In this document: piece by piece, positions 25,191 through 39,000 of the stretch | How positions within the stretch are numbered: the stretch's first letter is position 1 | Layout: the number at the start of each line of letters is the position of its first letter | Source of the DNA: Cyclina sinensis | Lineage: Eukaryota; Mollusca; Bivalvia; Venerida; Veneridae | Direction: 5' to 3' | DNA length: 64,000 nt | NCBI GenBank assembly: GCA_012932295.1 | Contig: JAAONU010000011.1 | Span: 41,666,352 to 41,730,351 of the forward strand | Notes under the pieces: generated by a model | Seen by the model: the letters and a program-made list of their open reading frames with translations, nothing else | What the model was told of the DNA's origin: nothing | Databases searched by the model: none | Program-made: the position numbers and the translations under genes

Positions 25191-25544
25191 TTATTTACTT
25201 CAAATTGTTGATTTTAATATGCTCAATGAAATGTACTGATATATCTTGTGATAGTAGCAGATTTTTGTACCTTCCATTTTGAAGGATTGAAGTGCAGTTT
25301 ACATATGGGCCCAAGTTATACATCTTTTTTTAAGTAAACAGAACTGTCTCAGTGTCGAATATTTCTCAGTGAATGAAAGCTGTAATGCTTTTTTTCTGCA
25401 TTGCGCTATTTGATGCGTAGCTTTCATTGTCGAAATTCATTATATATTTCCTCAATGAACTTTCACTAGTGAATGCAACTTGCTAGAAAGTTTTCTTCAA
25501 AGTGTAGATAAGATGTACTTTTTATTGCAAAATATTTAAGTTAT

Positions 25545-25880
25545 GCCGGCCAAGCTAGCTCAATTGGTAGGGCACCAGGTTGTCAATGTAGGGGTTCTCA
25601 GTTCAGTCCCTATTAGGGTAGGCAAAATATGTCCATGATAGATGTCTTGGACAATGCATCTATAGGTCATTTGTCCCTCACCTCTGAATCAAGTGAGGAA
25701 GTAGTCAGTAAGCTTGTGGTGATATTGGATAGTAAACTGCTTGGATATCTAGAAACACTTATTAGGTGGACTGACTCCCTGGATAGGACCACAGCTGTTG
25801 AAACAGGAATAAACTCCATAAAACAAATGAATTTCATGTTAAAATTAGTGATTTTGTGCATTAATGTGTGTGAATAACTA
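25545..25880 (+). mobile_element. tRNA-derived SINE, copy 1
   Basis: The A box TAGCTCAATTGG is at 25556-25567 and the B box AGTTCAGTCCC at 25600-25610. The body, with AGGTCATTTGTCCCTCAC and GAGGAAGTAGTCAGT, is shared with the minus-strand copy at 53165-53366. An open frame across it is accidental. Confidence 0.8.
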
Positions 25881-26055
25881 ATATTTTTATGTAGTCATGC
25901 CTTTGTTGAACAGGAGGACTTTGGATGTAGGAAAAGTAGCTTCCAAAACAGATTTGTCTGTTAGTGTTTCCACCTTAAACATTGTGATTGCTGGATTGTG
26001 TTAAAGAACCAGTTTGACTTGCAAAGATGAAATATGCTAAATAACAAGGTATACA

Positions 26056-26134
26056 TTATGTGCTGTAGAAGCATCTTAATTCATAAGACATTGGACATTC
26101 ATTAAATTTTTGTTAAATTTAAATGTTTAGGGTC
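26056..26134 (+). repeat. ~80-base dispersed repeat, copy 1
   Basis: Nearly identical to 45007-45089 in the same orientation: both run from TATGTGCTGTAGAAGCATCT to a TTAAATTTAAATGTT stretch. It has no coding content; the family is unknown to me. Confidence 0.8.
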
Positions 26135-28149
26135 TTGTTAAAACCATGTGACTATAGCTAGATTGCATCTAGTTAATGTATCATAGAGTTTATGGAACCT
26201 AAATAGTTTCCTGCAGATTAATGGGGTAGTATTTAGGTGTTTCTTTATAAGTGAAACTGGTTATTTAAGCATTCCACTGCTAAATTCAGGTTTCTGTCGA
26301 ATAGTGGCAACCACTATAAAATGGGCCACTTTTATGGTCATAGTTTTTTGTTTACACAGATGGTCACTTTTGTTTCACATCTTTTTATACAAGTTTGATA
26401 AATTGTATTTTTCATGGTAACTGACTCATGTAGAAGCCTCTCTCTCTAGTGTTATAGGGTTAAATTACCTTTGTTACCTATATATGTCAGTAAATAACTT
26501 GGCAGTTTTGTTTTTAAAGATATTGATTGGTAGTACTGCTTTCAAAATGTCGCTGTCTGTATTAAATTTCAGATGTTTTGAAAGGTCATTGAACATGATA
26601 ATCCCACCATGGTTTGCTACATTTCAGTCAGATTAATACCTCCTTTTGATCAAAGGGTGCTGACATGATGCTTGGATGGTGTATTGGGGTCATTTGAGAC
26701 GTAGATTTGTCCAAAATCGAACAGTCACAAATACCATGTTATATTATAGATTTGTAAAGATATGGTATCTGAATATTAGTAATGTCTGACACATTTTGGC
26801 CACATCTGATCCAAATTTAATTAGCTTCATGCCATGCCAGCCCCCTTTGCTTTTGATCAGAAATTGTTCTCATCAGTTCTTATTAATTATTCGAATAAAG
26901 CTAAGCTGGTTTTTAACTGAGAGGAAAATATTGAAAAAAGTGATTAAAGCTTTCTAATTGCTATAGTATACTTCTTATAGTGAATGTTCAGACTAGACTG
27001 GGTCAGTGTGTGGTTATTGACATTTTATAAAGGAATGAAAATATTGTCATTATTGCGAAAGTCTGAGATCAATATTTACATTGTTATTGAAAGTTTGCAA
27101 TACCTTTCATAATCAAGGCAGTTTTAACTTTGTAACACAAATCAATACTCAATACTTCCTTACAGTTTATTTTACTTGCACTAAAATTTGTTACAAACAT
27201 GTCTAAACCTCTTATGCAATATTGTTTTATCACCGTTAGCTAAGAAGGATATCTTAAAATTGTCTTTGCTGGTATCTATTATTGTTTCAATGGATAGAAA
27301 TACTCCCAAGAGGACAAAAGCCACATTGTTTGAACTCCTTGCAGTAGTTACCTCCCCTTTTGGGTATCTGTAGCAGGATTTAATTAAATTTTATTTAATA
27401 AGCTTTACATTGCTTCTTTCAGAGTTACTGCATATGTGATAAGGTATTGATGTATTGTCATTTTCTCTTAAAATTAAATGCTAAAATGTTTAACAAAAGA
27501 GGCTTATTTTGCACTTGTCAGAAATCTTGGTGCACATGTATACTAGATGAGAATACACACCTAATTATACTATAAGCTGGAAAAAAACCAGTTATTTTTA
27601 TTGTAAAATTTACCTTTTTTTGTTAAGGTGTATGTGAAAATGTGTATACAGGTATTAATAATTGAAATTACAGCACTTGCTTTTAGTTGAACAACATTTA
27701 TCCTTTGATAATTGCAACTAGTTCTGTTAAAATTTCTGTTCCATTATTCAAGTGTGTATAGTTCAATAAAAGATAAGCTGAAGGTGTTTTAGTTGTTTTT
27801 TTTTGTTTGTCTTCTTTCCTGCCTTAAAGTTTTCTTTTAGAATAAATTTCACACACAAAAAAATGTTTTCAAGACTTTTTTATTGCCTCTGATTTATCCC
27901 TATTTGAAAGTTGTTCATTTGTCCAGTTAGAATAACAGTAACAAATTCCACTGCTAAATTTATAAGCAATTAAAATTCCATTAAGCACACAAGAGGCCAA
28001 AATGCTAAAAAAGATAGCTGTTATAGTCAATTTACATATGACCCATTTATACTACAAAAAAAATCTGAGCATGAATTGTATAGCTTGATACCAAGATGTT
28101 AGTTAACAACAAAAACACTACTGTCTTATATTTGTTAAGTATATTCTTA
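26135..28149. other. AT-rich intergenic sequence
   Basis: No gene, RNA or ordered repeat recognised. Small open frames lack features. Confidence 0.45.
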
Positions 28150-28455
28150 TTAATTAAAAGAGACCACTTCCAAGGTCTAGTGGTTAGAAATCACTGAAAC
28201 TCTGATGGAAGGTAATAAGTTCAAGACCAACTACAGAAAATGACCATTCATGTGAGAATATTGACAAAATTTCTAAGAGAGGATTGGAGTCTTGAAATGG
28301 TCTTTCTTAGGCATGACAGTATTATGAGAATTGCCTGCCTGATATAACTGTTAAGACTTAGGAGGGTGTCGCCCCCAACCTTTAGATCTAAATGAGAGCA
28401 GAGTAACCTAATATAGGTTTGATCTGATTTTAATGAGATTAGTAAACGAGACATG
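28150..28455 (+). mobile_element. tRNA-headed SINE relic
   Basis: AGGTCTAGTGGTTAGAAATC resembles an A-box region and GTTCAAGACC (28219-28228) a B box. The body, with GCCTGCCTGATATAACTGTT, matches the relic in SGPP intron 2. Confidence 0.5.
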
Positions 28456-31400
28456 ATGAAGCCACATTCTTTCAGTTTGTCATTCTAACAAGCTTAACAG
28501 GGCAGTCTTTCTAAAACGAAAACTGATAATATCCTTCCTCCAAAAATAAACAAGTTCATTTGTTACCACTATGTTCTGGTAATGATAACCTGATCAAAGT
28601 GGTTACAAGAAAAATGGTAAAAAAACCCCTGAACTGTTACCATTATTCTTGTTACCATTAGGCTTATGTTATCATTACCATTATTCTTGTTACCATCAGA
28701 CTCAGGCTATCATTACCATTATTCTTGTTACCATCAGACTCAGGCTATCATTACCATTATTCTTGTTACCATTAGGCTCATGTTATCATTACCATTATTC
28801 TTGTTACCATCAGACTCAGGCTATCATTACCATTATTCTTGTTACCATTAGGCTCATGTTAGCATTACCATTATTCTTGTTACCATTAGGCTCATGTTAT
28901 CATTACCATTATTCTTGTTACCATTAGGCACATGTTAGCATTACCATTATTCTTGTTACCATTAGGCACATGTAAGCATTACCAATATTCTTGTTACTGC
29001 TAGGCTCATAATATCATTACCATTATTCTTGTAACCATTAGGTACATGTTAGCATTACCATTATTCTTGTTACCATTAGGCTCATGTTATCATTACCATT
29101 ATTCTTGTTACCATTAGGCTCATGTTATCATTACCATTATTCTTGTTACCATTAGGCACATGTTAGCATTACCATTATTCTTGTTACTGCTAGGCTCAGG
29201 CTATCATTACCATTATTCTTGTTACCATCAGACTCAGGCTGTCATTACCATTATTCTTGTTACTGCTAGGCTCATAATATCATTACCATTATTCTTGATA
29301 CCATTAGGCACATGTTAGCATTACCATTATTCTTGTTACCATTAGGCTCATGTTATCATTACCATTATTCTTGTTACCATTAGGCTCATGTTATCATTAC
29401 CATTATTCTTGTTACCATTAGGCACATGTCAGCATTACCATTATTCTTGTTACTGCTAGGCTCAGGCTATCATTACCATTATTCTTGTTACCATCAGACT
29501 CAGGCTGTCATTACCATTATTCTTGTTACTGCTAGGCTTAGGCTATCATTACCATTATTCTTGTTACCATCAGACTCTGGCTGTCATTACCATTATTCTT
29601 GTTACTGCTAGACTCAGGCTATCATTACCATTATTCTTGTTACCATCAGACTCAGGCTGTCATTACCAATATTCTTGTTACTGCTAGGCTTAGGCTATCA
29701 TTACCATTATTCTTGTTACCATCAGACTCAGGCTATCATTACCATTATTCTTGTTACCATCAGACTCAGGCTATCATTACCATTATTCTTGTTACCATTA
29801 GACTCAGGCTATCATTACCATTATTCTTGTTACCATTAGACTAAGGCTGTCATTACCATTATTCTTGTTACTGCTAGGCTTAGGCTATCATTACCATTAT
29901 TCTTGTTACCATCAGACTCTGGCTGTCATTACCATTATTCTTGTTACTGCTAGACTCAGGCTATCATTACCATTATTCTTGTTACCATCAGACTCAGGCT
30001 GTCATTACCAATATTCTTGTTACTGCTAGGCTTAGGCTATCATTACCATTATTCTTGTTACCATCAGACTCAGGCTATCATTACCATTATTCTTGTTACC
30101 ATCAGACTCAGGCTATCATTACCATTATTCTTGTTACCATTAGACTCAGGCTATCATTACCATTATTCTTGTTACCATCAGACTAAGGCTGTCATTACCA
30201 TTATTCTTGTTACTGCTAGGCTCAGGTTATCATTACAATTATTCTTGTTACTGCTAGGCTCAGGCTATCATTACAATTATTCTTGTTACTGCTAGGCTCA
30301 GGTTATCATTACAATTATTCTTGTTACTGCTAGGCTCAGGTTATCATTACAATTATTCTTGTTGCTGTTAGGCTCAGGCTCTCATTACCATTATTCTTGT
30401 TACCATCAGACTCAGGCTGGCATTACCATTGTTCTTGTTTCTGCTAGGCTCAGGCTATCATTACCATTATTCTTGTTACCATCAGACTCAGGCTATCATT
30501 ACCATTATTCTTGTTACCATCAGACTCAGGCTGGCATTACCATTATTCTTGTTACCATCAGACTCAAACTATCATTACCATTATTCTTGTTACTGCTAGG
30601 CTCAGGCTATCATTACCATTATTCTTGTTACCATCGGACTCAGGCTGGCATTACCATTATTCTTGTTTCTGCTAGGCTCAGGCTATCATTACCATTATTC
30701 TTGTTACCATCAGACTCAGGTTGGCATTACCATTATTCTTGTTACCATCAGACTCAGACTATCATTACCATTATTCTTGTTACTGCTAGGCTCAGGCTAT
30801 CATTACCATTATTCTTGTTTCTGCTAGGCTTAGGCTATCATTACCATTATTCTTGTAACCATCAGACTCAGGGCTATCATTACCATTATTCTTGTTACCA
30901 TCAGACTCAGGCTATCATTACCATTATTCTTGTTACCATCAGACAAGGGCTGTCATTACCATTATTCTTGTTACTGCTAGGCTCAGGTTATTATTATCAA
31001 TATTCTTGTTACTACTAGGTTCAGGTTATCATTACCATCATTCTTGTTACCATTAGACCCAGGTTAGTATTACCATTATTCTTGTTACTGCTAGGCACAG
31101 GCTAGCATCAACATTATTCTAGTTACTGCTAGGCTTAGGCTATCATCACCATAATTCTTGTTACTGCCAGGCACAGGTTATTATTACCATTATTCTTGTT
31201 GCCATTAGGCTCAGGCTATCATTACCATTTTTCTTGTTCCTGCTAGACCAAGGTTATCATTACCATTTTTCTTGTTACTGCTAGACCCAGGTTACCATTA
31301 CCATTATTCTTGTTACTGCTGTGCCCAGGTTATCATTACCATTATTCTTGTTACTGCTAGGCCAAGGTTATCATTACCATTTTTCTTGTTACTGCTAAAC

Positions 31401-32235
31401 CCAGGTTACCATTACCATTATTCTTGTTACTGCTGGGCCCAGGCTATCATTACCATTATTCTTGTTACCATCAGACTCAGGCTATCATTACCATTATTCT
31501 TGTTACCATCAGACTCAGGCTGTCATTACCATTATTCTTGTTACTGCTAGGCTCAGGCTATCATTACAATTATTCTTGTTACTGCTAGGCTCAGGCTATC
31601 ATTACCATTATTCTTGTTACCATCAGACTCAGGCTGGCATTACCATTATTCTTGTTTCTGCTAGGCTCAGGCTATCATTACCATTATTCTTGTTACCATC
31701 AGACTCAGGCTATCATTACCGTTTTTCTTGTTACCATCAGACTCAGGCTATCATTACCATTATTCTTGTTACCATCAGACTCAGACTATCATTACCATTA
31801 TTCTTGTTACTGCTAGGCTCAGGCTATCATTACCATTATTCTTGTTACCATCAGACTCAGGCTGTCATTACCATTATTCTTGTTACTGCTAGGCTCAGGC
31901 TATCATTACAATTATTCTTGTAACTGCTAGGCTCAGGCTATCATTACCATTATTCTTGTTACCATCAGACTCAGGCTGGCATTACCATTATTCTATTTTC
32001 TGCTAGGCTCAAGCTTTCATTACCATTCTTGTTACTGCTAGGCTCAGGTTATTATTACCATTATTCTTGTTACCATTAGGCTCTGGCTATCATTACCATT
32101 TTTCTTGTTCCTGCTAGACCAAGGTTATTATTACCATTTTTCTTGTTACTGCTAGACCCAGGTTACCATTACCATTATTCTTGTTACTGCTAGGCCCAGG
32201 TTATCATTACCATTATTCTTGTTACTGCTAGGACC

Positions 32236-32326
32236 AGGCAGATCAAGAATAATGGTAATGATAGCCTGAGCCTAGCAGTAACAAGAATGGTAATGATAGC
32301 TTGAGCCTAATGATAACAAGAATAAT
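32236..32326 (-). repeat. Inverted units inside the 38-base array
   Basis: About two and a half units are in reverse orientation (AATAATGGTAATGATAGCCT) inside an otherwise one-way array. They end directly in the triplet repeat that follows. Confidence 0.9.
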
Positions 32327-32703
32327 GGTAGTAGTCGAAGTAGTGTTGGTAGAAATAGCAGTAGTAGAAGTGGTAGTAGTAGAATTAGTAGTGGTAGCAG
32401 AAGTAGTAGTAGTGGAAGTACTAGAATTAGTAGTGGTGGTAGCAGTAGTAGTAGTAGTAATAGTAGTAGTAGTGCCAGTAGTAGAAGTTGTGCCAGTAGT
32501 AGTAGTAGTAATATTGGTAGTAGTGAAAGTAGTAGTGGTAGTAGTAGTAGTAGTAGAAGTAGTAGAATTAATAGTGGTAGTAGTAGAATTAGTAGTGGTA
32601 GCAGTAGTTGTTGTAGTAGTAGTAGCAGCAGTAGTAGTAGTGGAAATAGTAGTAGTGGTAGTAGTAATGGTAGTAGTAAGAGTAGTAGTAGTAGTAGTAC
32701 TAT
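32327..32703. repeat. Imperfect AGT/GTA triplet repeat
   Basis: About 375 bases of AGT-type triplets with scattered substitutions, joined to inverted array units on the left and to normal units on the right. It opens a long, artefactual poly-Thr/Val frame on either strand. Confidence 0.95.
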
Positions 32704-35275
32704 GGTTACTGCTAGGCACAGGTTATCATTACCATTAATCTTGTTACTGCTAGGCTCAGGCTAGCATTACCAATATTCTTGTTACTGCTAGGCTCAGGTT
32801 ATCATTACCATTATTCTTGATACCATTAGGCACAGGTTATCATTACCATTATTCTTGTTACCATTAGGCACAGGTTATCATTACCATAATTATTGTAACC
32901 ATTGGGCTCAGGTTATCATTACCATTATTCTTGTTACTGCTAGGCTCAGGCTATCATAATTATTCTTGTTACTGCTAGGCTTAGGTTTTCATTACTATTA
33001 TTCAAGCTACCACTTTGTTAAAGCTATCATAACCATTATCCGTGTAATTACTATGTTCAAGCTATCATATGTGTTATTCCTGTTTCCACTTTGATCAGGC
33101 TTTCATTGCCATTATTCTTGTCACCTTTAAGCTCAGGCCATAGTAATCATTAATCGTGTGACCACCATGCTTAGGCAACTATAACCATTATTCTTGTTAC
33201 CACTAATCTCAGGCTTTCATTCCGATTTTTAGTAACACTAAGCTCAGGTAATTAATGCTACAAATCATTTGAATTCTTGAGTTACTACTTTGCTCAGGAA
33301 ATCAAAACCATTATTCTTGATACCACTTTGTTTAGGTTACAATTAGTCCTGTTACCAATAAGCTTGTTATCTTTACCATTAGTCCTGTTACCACTATTAT
33401 CAGGTTATCATTACCATTAATTCTGTTACAACCATACTCATGCTATCGTTCTCATTATCAATGTTAATACTTAGCTCAGGCTGTCATTTTCATCAGTCCT
33501 GTTACCATCATGCTATGGTTGTCACTATTTTTCTTGTTATCATTTAGCTCAAGTTATCATTTCTATGTTCCTGTTACAAGTTTGCTCATGTAATCATTAC
33601 CATTAATCCTTTTACCATTAAGCTCAGGTTATCATTGCCATCATTCTTGTCAGCACTAAGCTCAGGTTATCATTGCCATCATTCTTGTCAGCACTAAGCT
33701 CAGGTTATCATTGCCATTATTCTTGTCAGCACTAAGCTCAGGTTTTCATTGCCATTATTCTTGTCAGCACTAAGCTCAGGTTATCATTGCCATTATTCTT
33801 GTCAGCACTAAGCTCAGGTTATCATTGCCATTATTCTTGTCAGCACTAAGCTCAGGTTATCATTGCCATTATTCTTGTCCCCACTAAGCTCAGTTTATCA
33901 TTGCCATTATTCTTGTCAGCACTAAGCTCAGGTTATCATTGCCATTATTCTTGTCATCACTAAGCTCAGTTTATCATTGCCATTATTCTTGTCAGCACTA
34001 AGCTCAGGTTATCATTGCCATTATTCTTGTCAGCACTAAGCTCAGGTTATCATTGCCATTATTCTTGTCAGCACTAAGCTCAGGTTATCATTGCCATTAT
34101 TCTTGTCAGCACTAAGCTCAGGTTATCATTGCCATTATTCTTGTCACCACTAAGCTCAGGTTATCATTGCCATTATTCTTGTCACCACTAAGCTCAGTTT
34201 ATCATTACCATTATTCTTGTCAGCACTAAGCTCAGGTTATCATTACAATTAGTCCTGTTACCACTAATCTCAGGTAATCAGTACAATAAATCCTGTTACC
34301 ACGAAGCTCAGGCTTTCCATTTTCCTGAAACAACTATGCTCAGGTAATCATAACTATTATTTCTTGACCACTTCCCTCGGTCCAAATTTTTTATTCCCAT
34401 TTGTCCTGTTACTGCCATGCCAAGGTTGTCATTACCATTATTCCTTTTACCAATAAGGTTGGGCTACTATAACCATAAGCCCTTTTACCACTAAGCTCAT
34501 GTTATAATAACCTTTATTCCCAAAGCTCAGGTTATCATTAGCACTAATCCTCTTACAACTATGCTCAGGTCATCATAAGCATTACTTTTGTTACCCCTAT
34601 GCTCAGGTTATCATTACCATTACTTTTGTTACCACTATGCTCAGGTTATCGTTACCATTATTTTTGTTTCCACTCTGCTCAGGTTATCACAAGTCCTGTT
34701 ACCACTATGCTCAGGTTATCATTACCATTACTTTTGTTACCACTATGCTCAGGTTATCGTTACCATTATTTTTGTTTCCACTCTGCTCAGGTTATCACAA
34801 GTCCTGTTACCACTCTGCTCAGGTTATCATTACCATTATTCTTGTTACCACCTAGCTAAGGTAATCATTACCATTATCTCTGTTACCACTGTGCTCAGGT
34901 TATCATAACCATTATTCCTGTTACCACTATGCTCAGGTTATCATTAATCCTGTTACCCCTATGCTCAGGTTATCATAACCATTATTCCTGTTACCACTAT
35001 GCAGGCATGCACAATTAGGCTTGGCAGTGAACATGTGCAAAGTTTGGTTGAACTAGACCTTGTAATGGTAGAGTTGTCTGGACAAACTTTAAGACAGATG
35101 GACATGTTGGTTGATATGTTAAAACCAGCATTGTGTTTCAGACAAACTTCTTCAGTGTTTTCCTCAAAGGTATTGACTTTGAGTACCGGTACTTAACTAT
35201 CTTCACAATACTATGACAAAAGTAACTCCACAATACTATGACAAAAGAAATGAAGAGATATTTAAGTTAGTTAAT

Positions 35276-35281
35276 TTTATT
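35276..35281 (-). terminator. Candidate poly(A) signal of CCT4
   Basis: AATAAA on the minus strand, about 730 bases after the CCT4 stop codon. It is a plausible 3' end, but other T/A-rich signals lie nearby. Confidence 0.35.
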
Positions 35282-36008
35282 ATAAAATTCACACTACAAA
35301 AGCCATATTTAATATTGGCAAAGCTAAATCATTAAGTTCTTTAAGGTTGTTTTTAGAAAAAAATTCATGGATTGACATCATTTTTGCCAACGGCAAAATA
35401 AATCTATAAAAAAAAATCTTTATGAGCACAGTTACAACATCCATGAACAATTATCTCTTCTTTTATCACTGATACATCATAAAGCGAGAGAGAAAAAAGT
35501 AATCACAATTAGCTAGGGGAGAAAAAGGAAATAAGCGTTTTCCTTACAATAAATAAATTTTGTGAACTGAAAGTGAATGAGAAAACATTATAATGATGAA
35601 CACATTTTTTCAATATGTTATTGTTTGTTTTTCATCTCAAGAAATATTAACTTTTGAACAAATGAACCACTGACCAAACATTGCTTGATTCACCAGAGAT
35701 GGATGATAAATTAACATTTCAGTCTAACCCATTCTGGCTTCGTTTATTCTCATTTATGGGTTTACTTACTAAATCTAATTCTTTTCAGATTAAGTTTTTG
35801 CTTATATAAACTCTTATAAAAATGTTATGTCTATTACTGCTCACATATTTGTTCAAAATTTGAAATATTTTCCTATTCTTGTTCAAATGCTGAATAGTCC
35901 AAGATGATTTCAGTCATACTGAAATGTCTTTGAAGTTGTTTTCTTTGCTGTGGTTCGTTAAAGACTTTTTCTACACTGTTTCAGAACACACCTCAGACGT
36001 TGAGTAAC

Positions 36009-36023
36009 TCATAAACAGTTGAC
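36009..36023 (-). CDS. CCT4 exon 14 (residues 527-530, stop)
   Basis: A 15-base terminal coding piece after the acceptor TTTCCATAG: codons for VNCL, then TGA. Human CCT4 ends VNTR at the same point, so the tiny exon is credible. Sequence below it to about 35.27 kb would be 3' untranslated region. Confidence 0.8.
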   Translation of the reverse strand, partial: VNCL

Positions 36024-39000
36024 CTATGGAAATGAAAAATATGTGTATAAATTAACATTGTGTTCTATTCAGTGCTAATGATTAAGAAGAATTTACACCT
36101 ACAAGTATGAATTATAATTAACCAGACAGACCTTAAACGTTTATTTGTACAAGAACTGCACTAAACCTGTTAAATTATCAAAAAACATTACTGTTTGTAA
36201 TAAAGAAAAAAAGAGAAAGAAGACTGCAGCTTACAATAGAACAAATCATAATTAAATGTTGTCGAGACAAAAATGTATTATACCGTACCCTCTCTAATAA
36301 ATACTAACTAAGGATACCTCAGGGGTGCTTATTAGAAACAATATGGTACCATGTAATACTTACGATATCATCAATTTTCATTATACTACGGACAGTTTCA
36401 GACGCCAGGTGTATAGCACTCTGGGATACTAGTAGTGGCTGTACTACATTCTCTTCCAAGATATTTGTGATTGCTCCCTGTGAAACGAACATGTACATGT
36501 CATTACTATCTACACAATGCCTCAACATTTCATAAAACTTTACTGTGAGAGTCATTCATACAACTTGTGAGAATAATTATCTTTATAACTGTTTAAATAT
36601 TTTTCTTAGTATTAGACATGCCCAAAAAATTACAGTTTTCTATTTTCTTCAAAATCATGTAAATGTGTAAGATTCTGATTTCAATTATCGCCTTTGGTCA
36701 GTCAAAAGCTCTAAATACAACAAGATGGCCATGATGGCCCTGGATCGCTCACCTGAGTACTTTGGCTGTAGGTTTGCTGCTAAGCAGTATTTCATTTTTT
36801 AATTGAAAATATGTAAGTGCCTACAAACCAAATATGTAAAATATCAGTCAATAAATAAAGGCTCTATGACAGAAAGTAGAAATATCTATGATAAGCTATG
36901 GTGACCTTGACCTTGACCCAGTGACCCAATCCCTACCCATGGGTAGACGTCCATGCAAGGAACCTATATACTGAATATCAAAGATATTGGTCTATAAATG
37001 AAGGCTCTATGAGGTACAGTAGATAAATCTATTTTTAGCCTCCATGACCTTTAACCTAATCTAATAATTTCAAAAAGCTTGATAAAGCTTGCTTCATGCC
37101 AAATTTTAAAATTCTAGGCCTTGTGGTTTCAGACAAGAAGATTTTTAAAGATTTTTTTCTATACTGCTATTTAAAACTTAAGACCCCTCAGGCAGGGCCA
37201 ATAGTGACCCCAGTGACATTTTTCAAACAAACTAGCTAGAGGTCCACTAGACAATGCTGCATACCAAATATCTAAGCTGTAGGCATTGAGGTTTCCAGTA
37301 AGAAGATTTTTAAAGATTGCCTTTTTTACATATTAAGGGCCCCCGGGGCGGGGCCAATTTTGACCCCGGGGCCGACATATAAAAATACTGGTAAAGGTTC
37401 TCAACACAATACTCCACACCAAATATCTAAGGTCTAGTCCTACTAGTTTCAGAGAAAAATGATTTTTCATGTTTTTCCTATACAACTATATGTAAACCAA
37501 GAGAACCCTGGGGCGTGGCCAATTTTAACCCAGTGGACATATTTCAAACAATCTTGATAGACATCCACTAGACAATGCTGCACACCAAATATCTAAACTC
37601 TATGCCTTGCGGTTTCTGGCAATAAGATTTTTTAAAAGCTTTTCCTATATAACTCTATATAAAACATTTGACCCCGGGGAGGTGGGGGGGGGGGGGGGGT
37701 GGGCATTTTTGACCCAGGAGCCATGATTTGAACAGAGGTCCACTGGACAATGCTGCACACCAAATATCTAAACTCTAGGCCTTGTGGTTTCAGACAAGAA
37801 GATTTTTAAAGTTTTTCCTATATAATTCTATGTAAAACTAGTGACCCCTGGGGCAGGGCCATTTTTGCCACAGCGGTCATGATTTGAACAAAGTCGGTAA
37901 AGGTCCACCTGATGATGCTTCATTCCAAATATCTAAGCTCCAGGCCTTGTAGTTCTGGAGAAGAAGATTTTTAAAGTTCCAACTTTGAAAATCTATTTTT
38001 AGCTCCTGTGGCCTAGAAATGCAATGGACCTGAACCATTTGAACAATTTTGGTAAAGCTTCATGCAAGTAATATTCCTGCCAAGTTTCAGCAAGATTGGC
38101 CCAGCAGTTCAGGAGAAGAAGTTGTTTGAAGAAAAAGTTGACAACGCACGCATGCACGACGGACATCAGGCGATCACAAAAGCTCACCTTGAGCACTTTG
38201 TGCTCAGGTGAGCTAAAAAGTAAACTGAGTGCATTATTATTAGTTTCTACATAGAGTTGTACTATTTTTGAGTGGATACTGACTTTACTAATGAACATTT
38301 ACTAATGAACATTCTTAGTGTCAATATGCCTAAAAAAGATTTTGCACTCAAGTTCTTTAATTTGTCAGTTATTTTTCAATTTATTTGAAAGAGAAAAAAA
38401 ATACACATGCTGGGTATTCTCAGTTAATCTAAGGACATGTCACTTGAAACCAAAATGTTTCTGCAGAAAACTAGGTATATTTACCTCCATACTTAAGACA
38501 TTTTCATAAACAAGAGGGCCATGATGGCCCTGTATCGCTCACCTGAGTATGACTGCTTTTTACAAAAGTGGCTATTTGGACCTGGTTAACTGACCCCAGA
38601 TGACCCATTTTCAAACTTGACCTAGAAATTATTGAAACAATATTTCTGACAAATTTTCAGGTTGTTTGGACTGAAAATGTTACCACTAGAGTGTTAACAA
38701 GGTTTTTCCATATTTGGGCTCTATGACCTAGTTTTTGAACCTAGATGGCCCATATTCGGACTTGAGCTAGAAATTATCAAAACAATCTTTCTGACAAATT
38801 TCCAGGGTATTTGGACTGAAAAAGAAGCCTCTAGTGTTAAAAAGGTTTTTCGATATTTGGGCTCTGTGACCTAGTTCTTGACCCTAGATGACCCATATCC
38901 AAACTTGAGCTACAAATAATCAAAACAACTTTTCTGACAAATTTCCAGGATATTTGGACTGAAAATGTATCCTCTAGTGTTAACAAGGTTTTTCCATATT

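Larger units (their letters stand above)
28629..34995 (+). repeat. 38-base tandem repeat array, ~150+ units
   Basis: Units contain TATCATTACCATTATTCTTG, then TTACCATCAGACTCAGGC or TTACTGCTAGGCTCAGGC. Three zones are visible: 28.63-33.0 kb (mixed ACCATCAG/ACTGCTAG types), 33.6-34.25 kb (very uniform TTGCCATTATTCTTGTCAGC type) and 34.5-35.0 kb (TTACCACTATGCTCAGG type). A 342-base block (nine units) is duplicated exactly or nearly so at 29599 and 29941. Open frames here repeat every 38 residues because three units make 114 bases; they are not genes. The array lies between the converging SGPP and CCT4 genes. Confidence 0.95.

Noticed and set aside
30359..31018. 219-residue open frame of LSLPLFLLPSDSG type
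   Set aside because: It follows the 38-base array read through three frames; similar frames start throughout the array.
32243..32738. Thr-rich and Val-rich open frames on opposite strands
   Set aside because: Both come from the AGT triplet repeat; no other sequence supports a gene.
34999..35196. 65-residue open frame ending near a GT donor-like site
   Set aside because: No family resemblance, no partner exon in view, and it follows directly on the tandem array.
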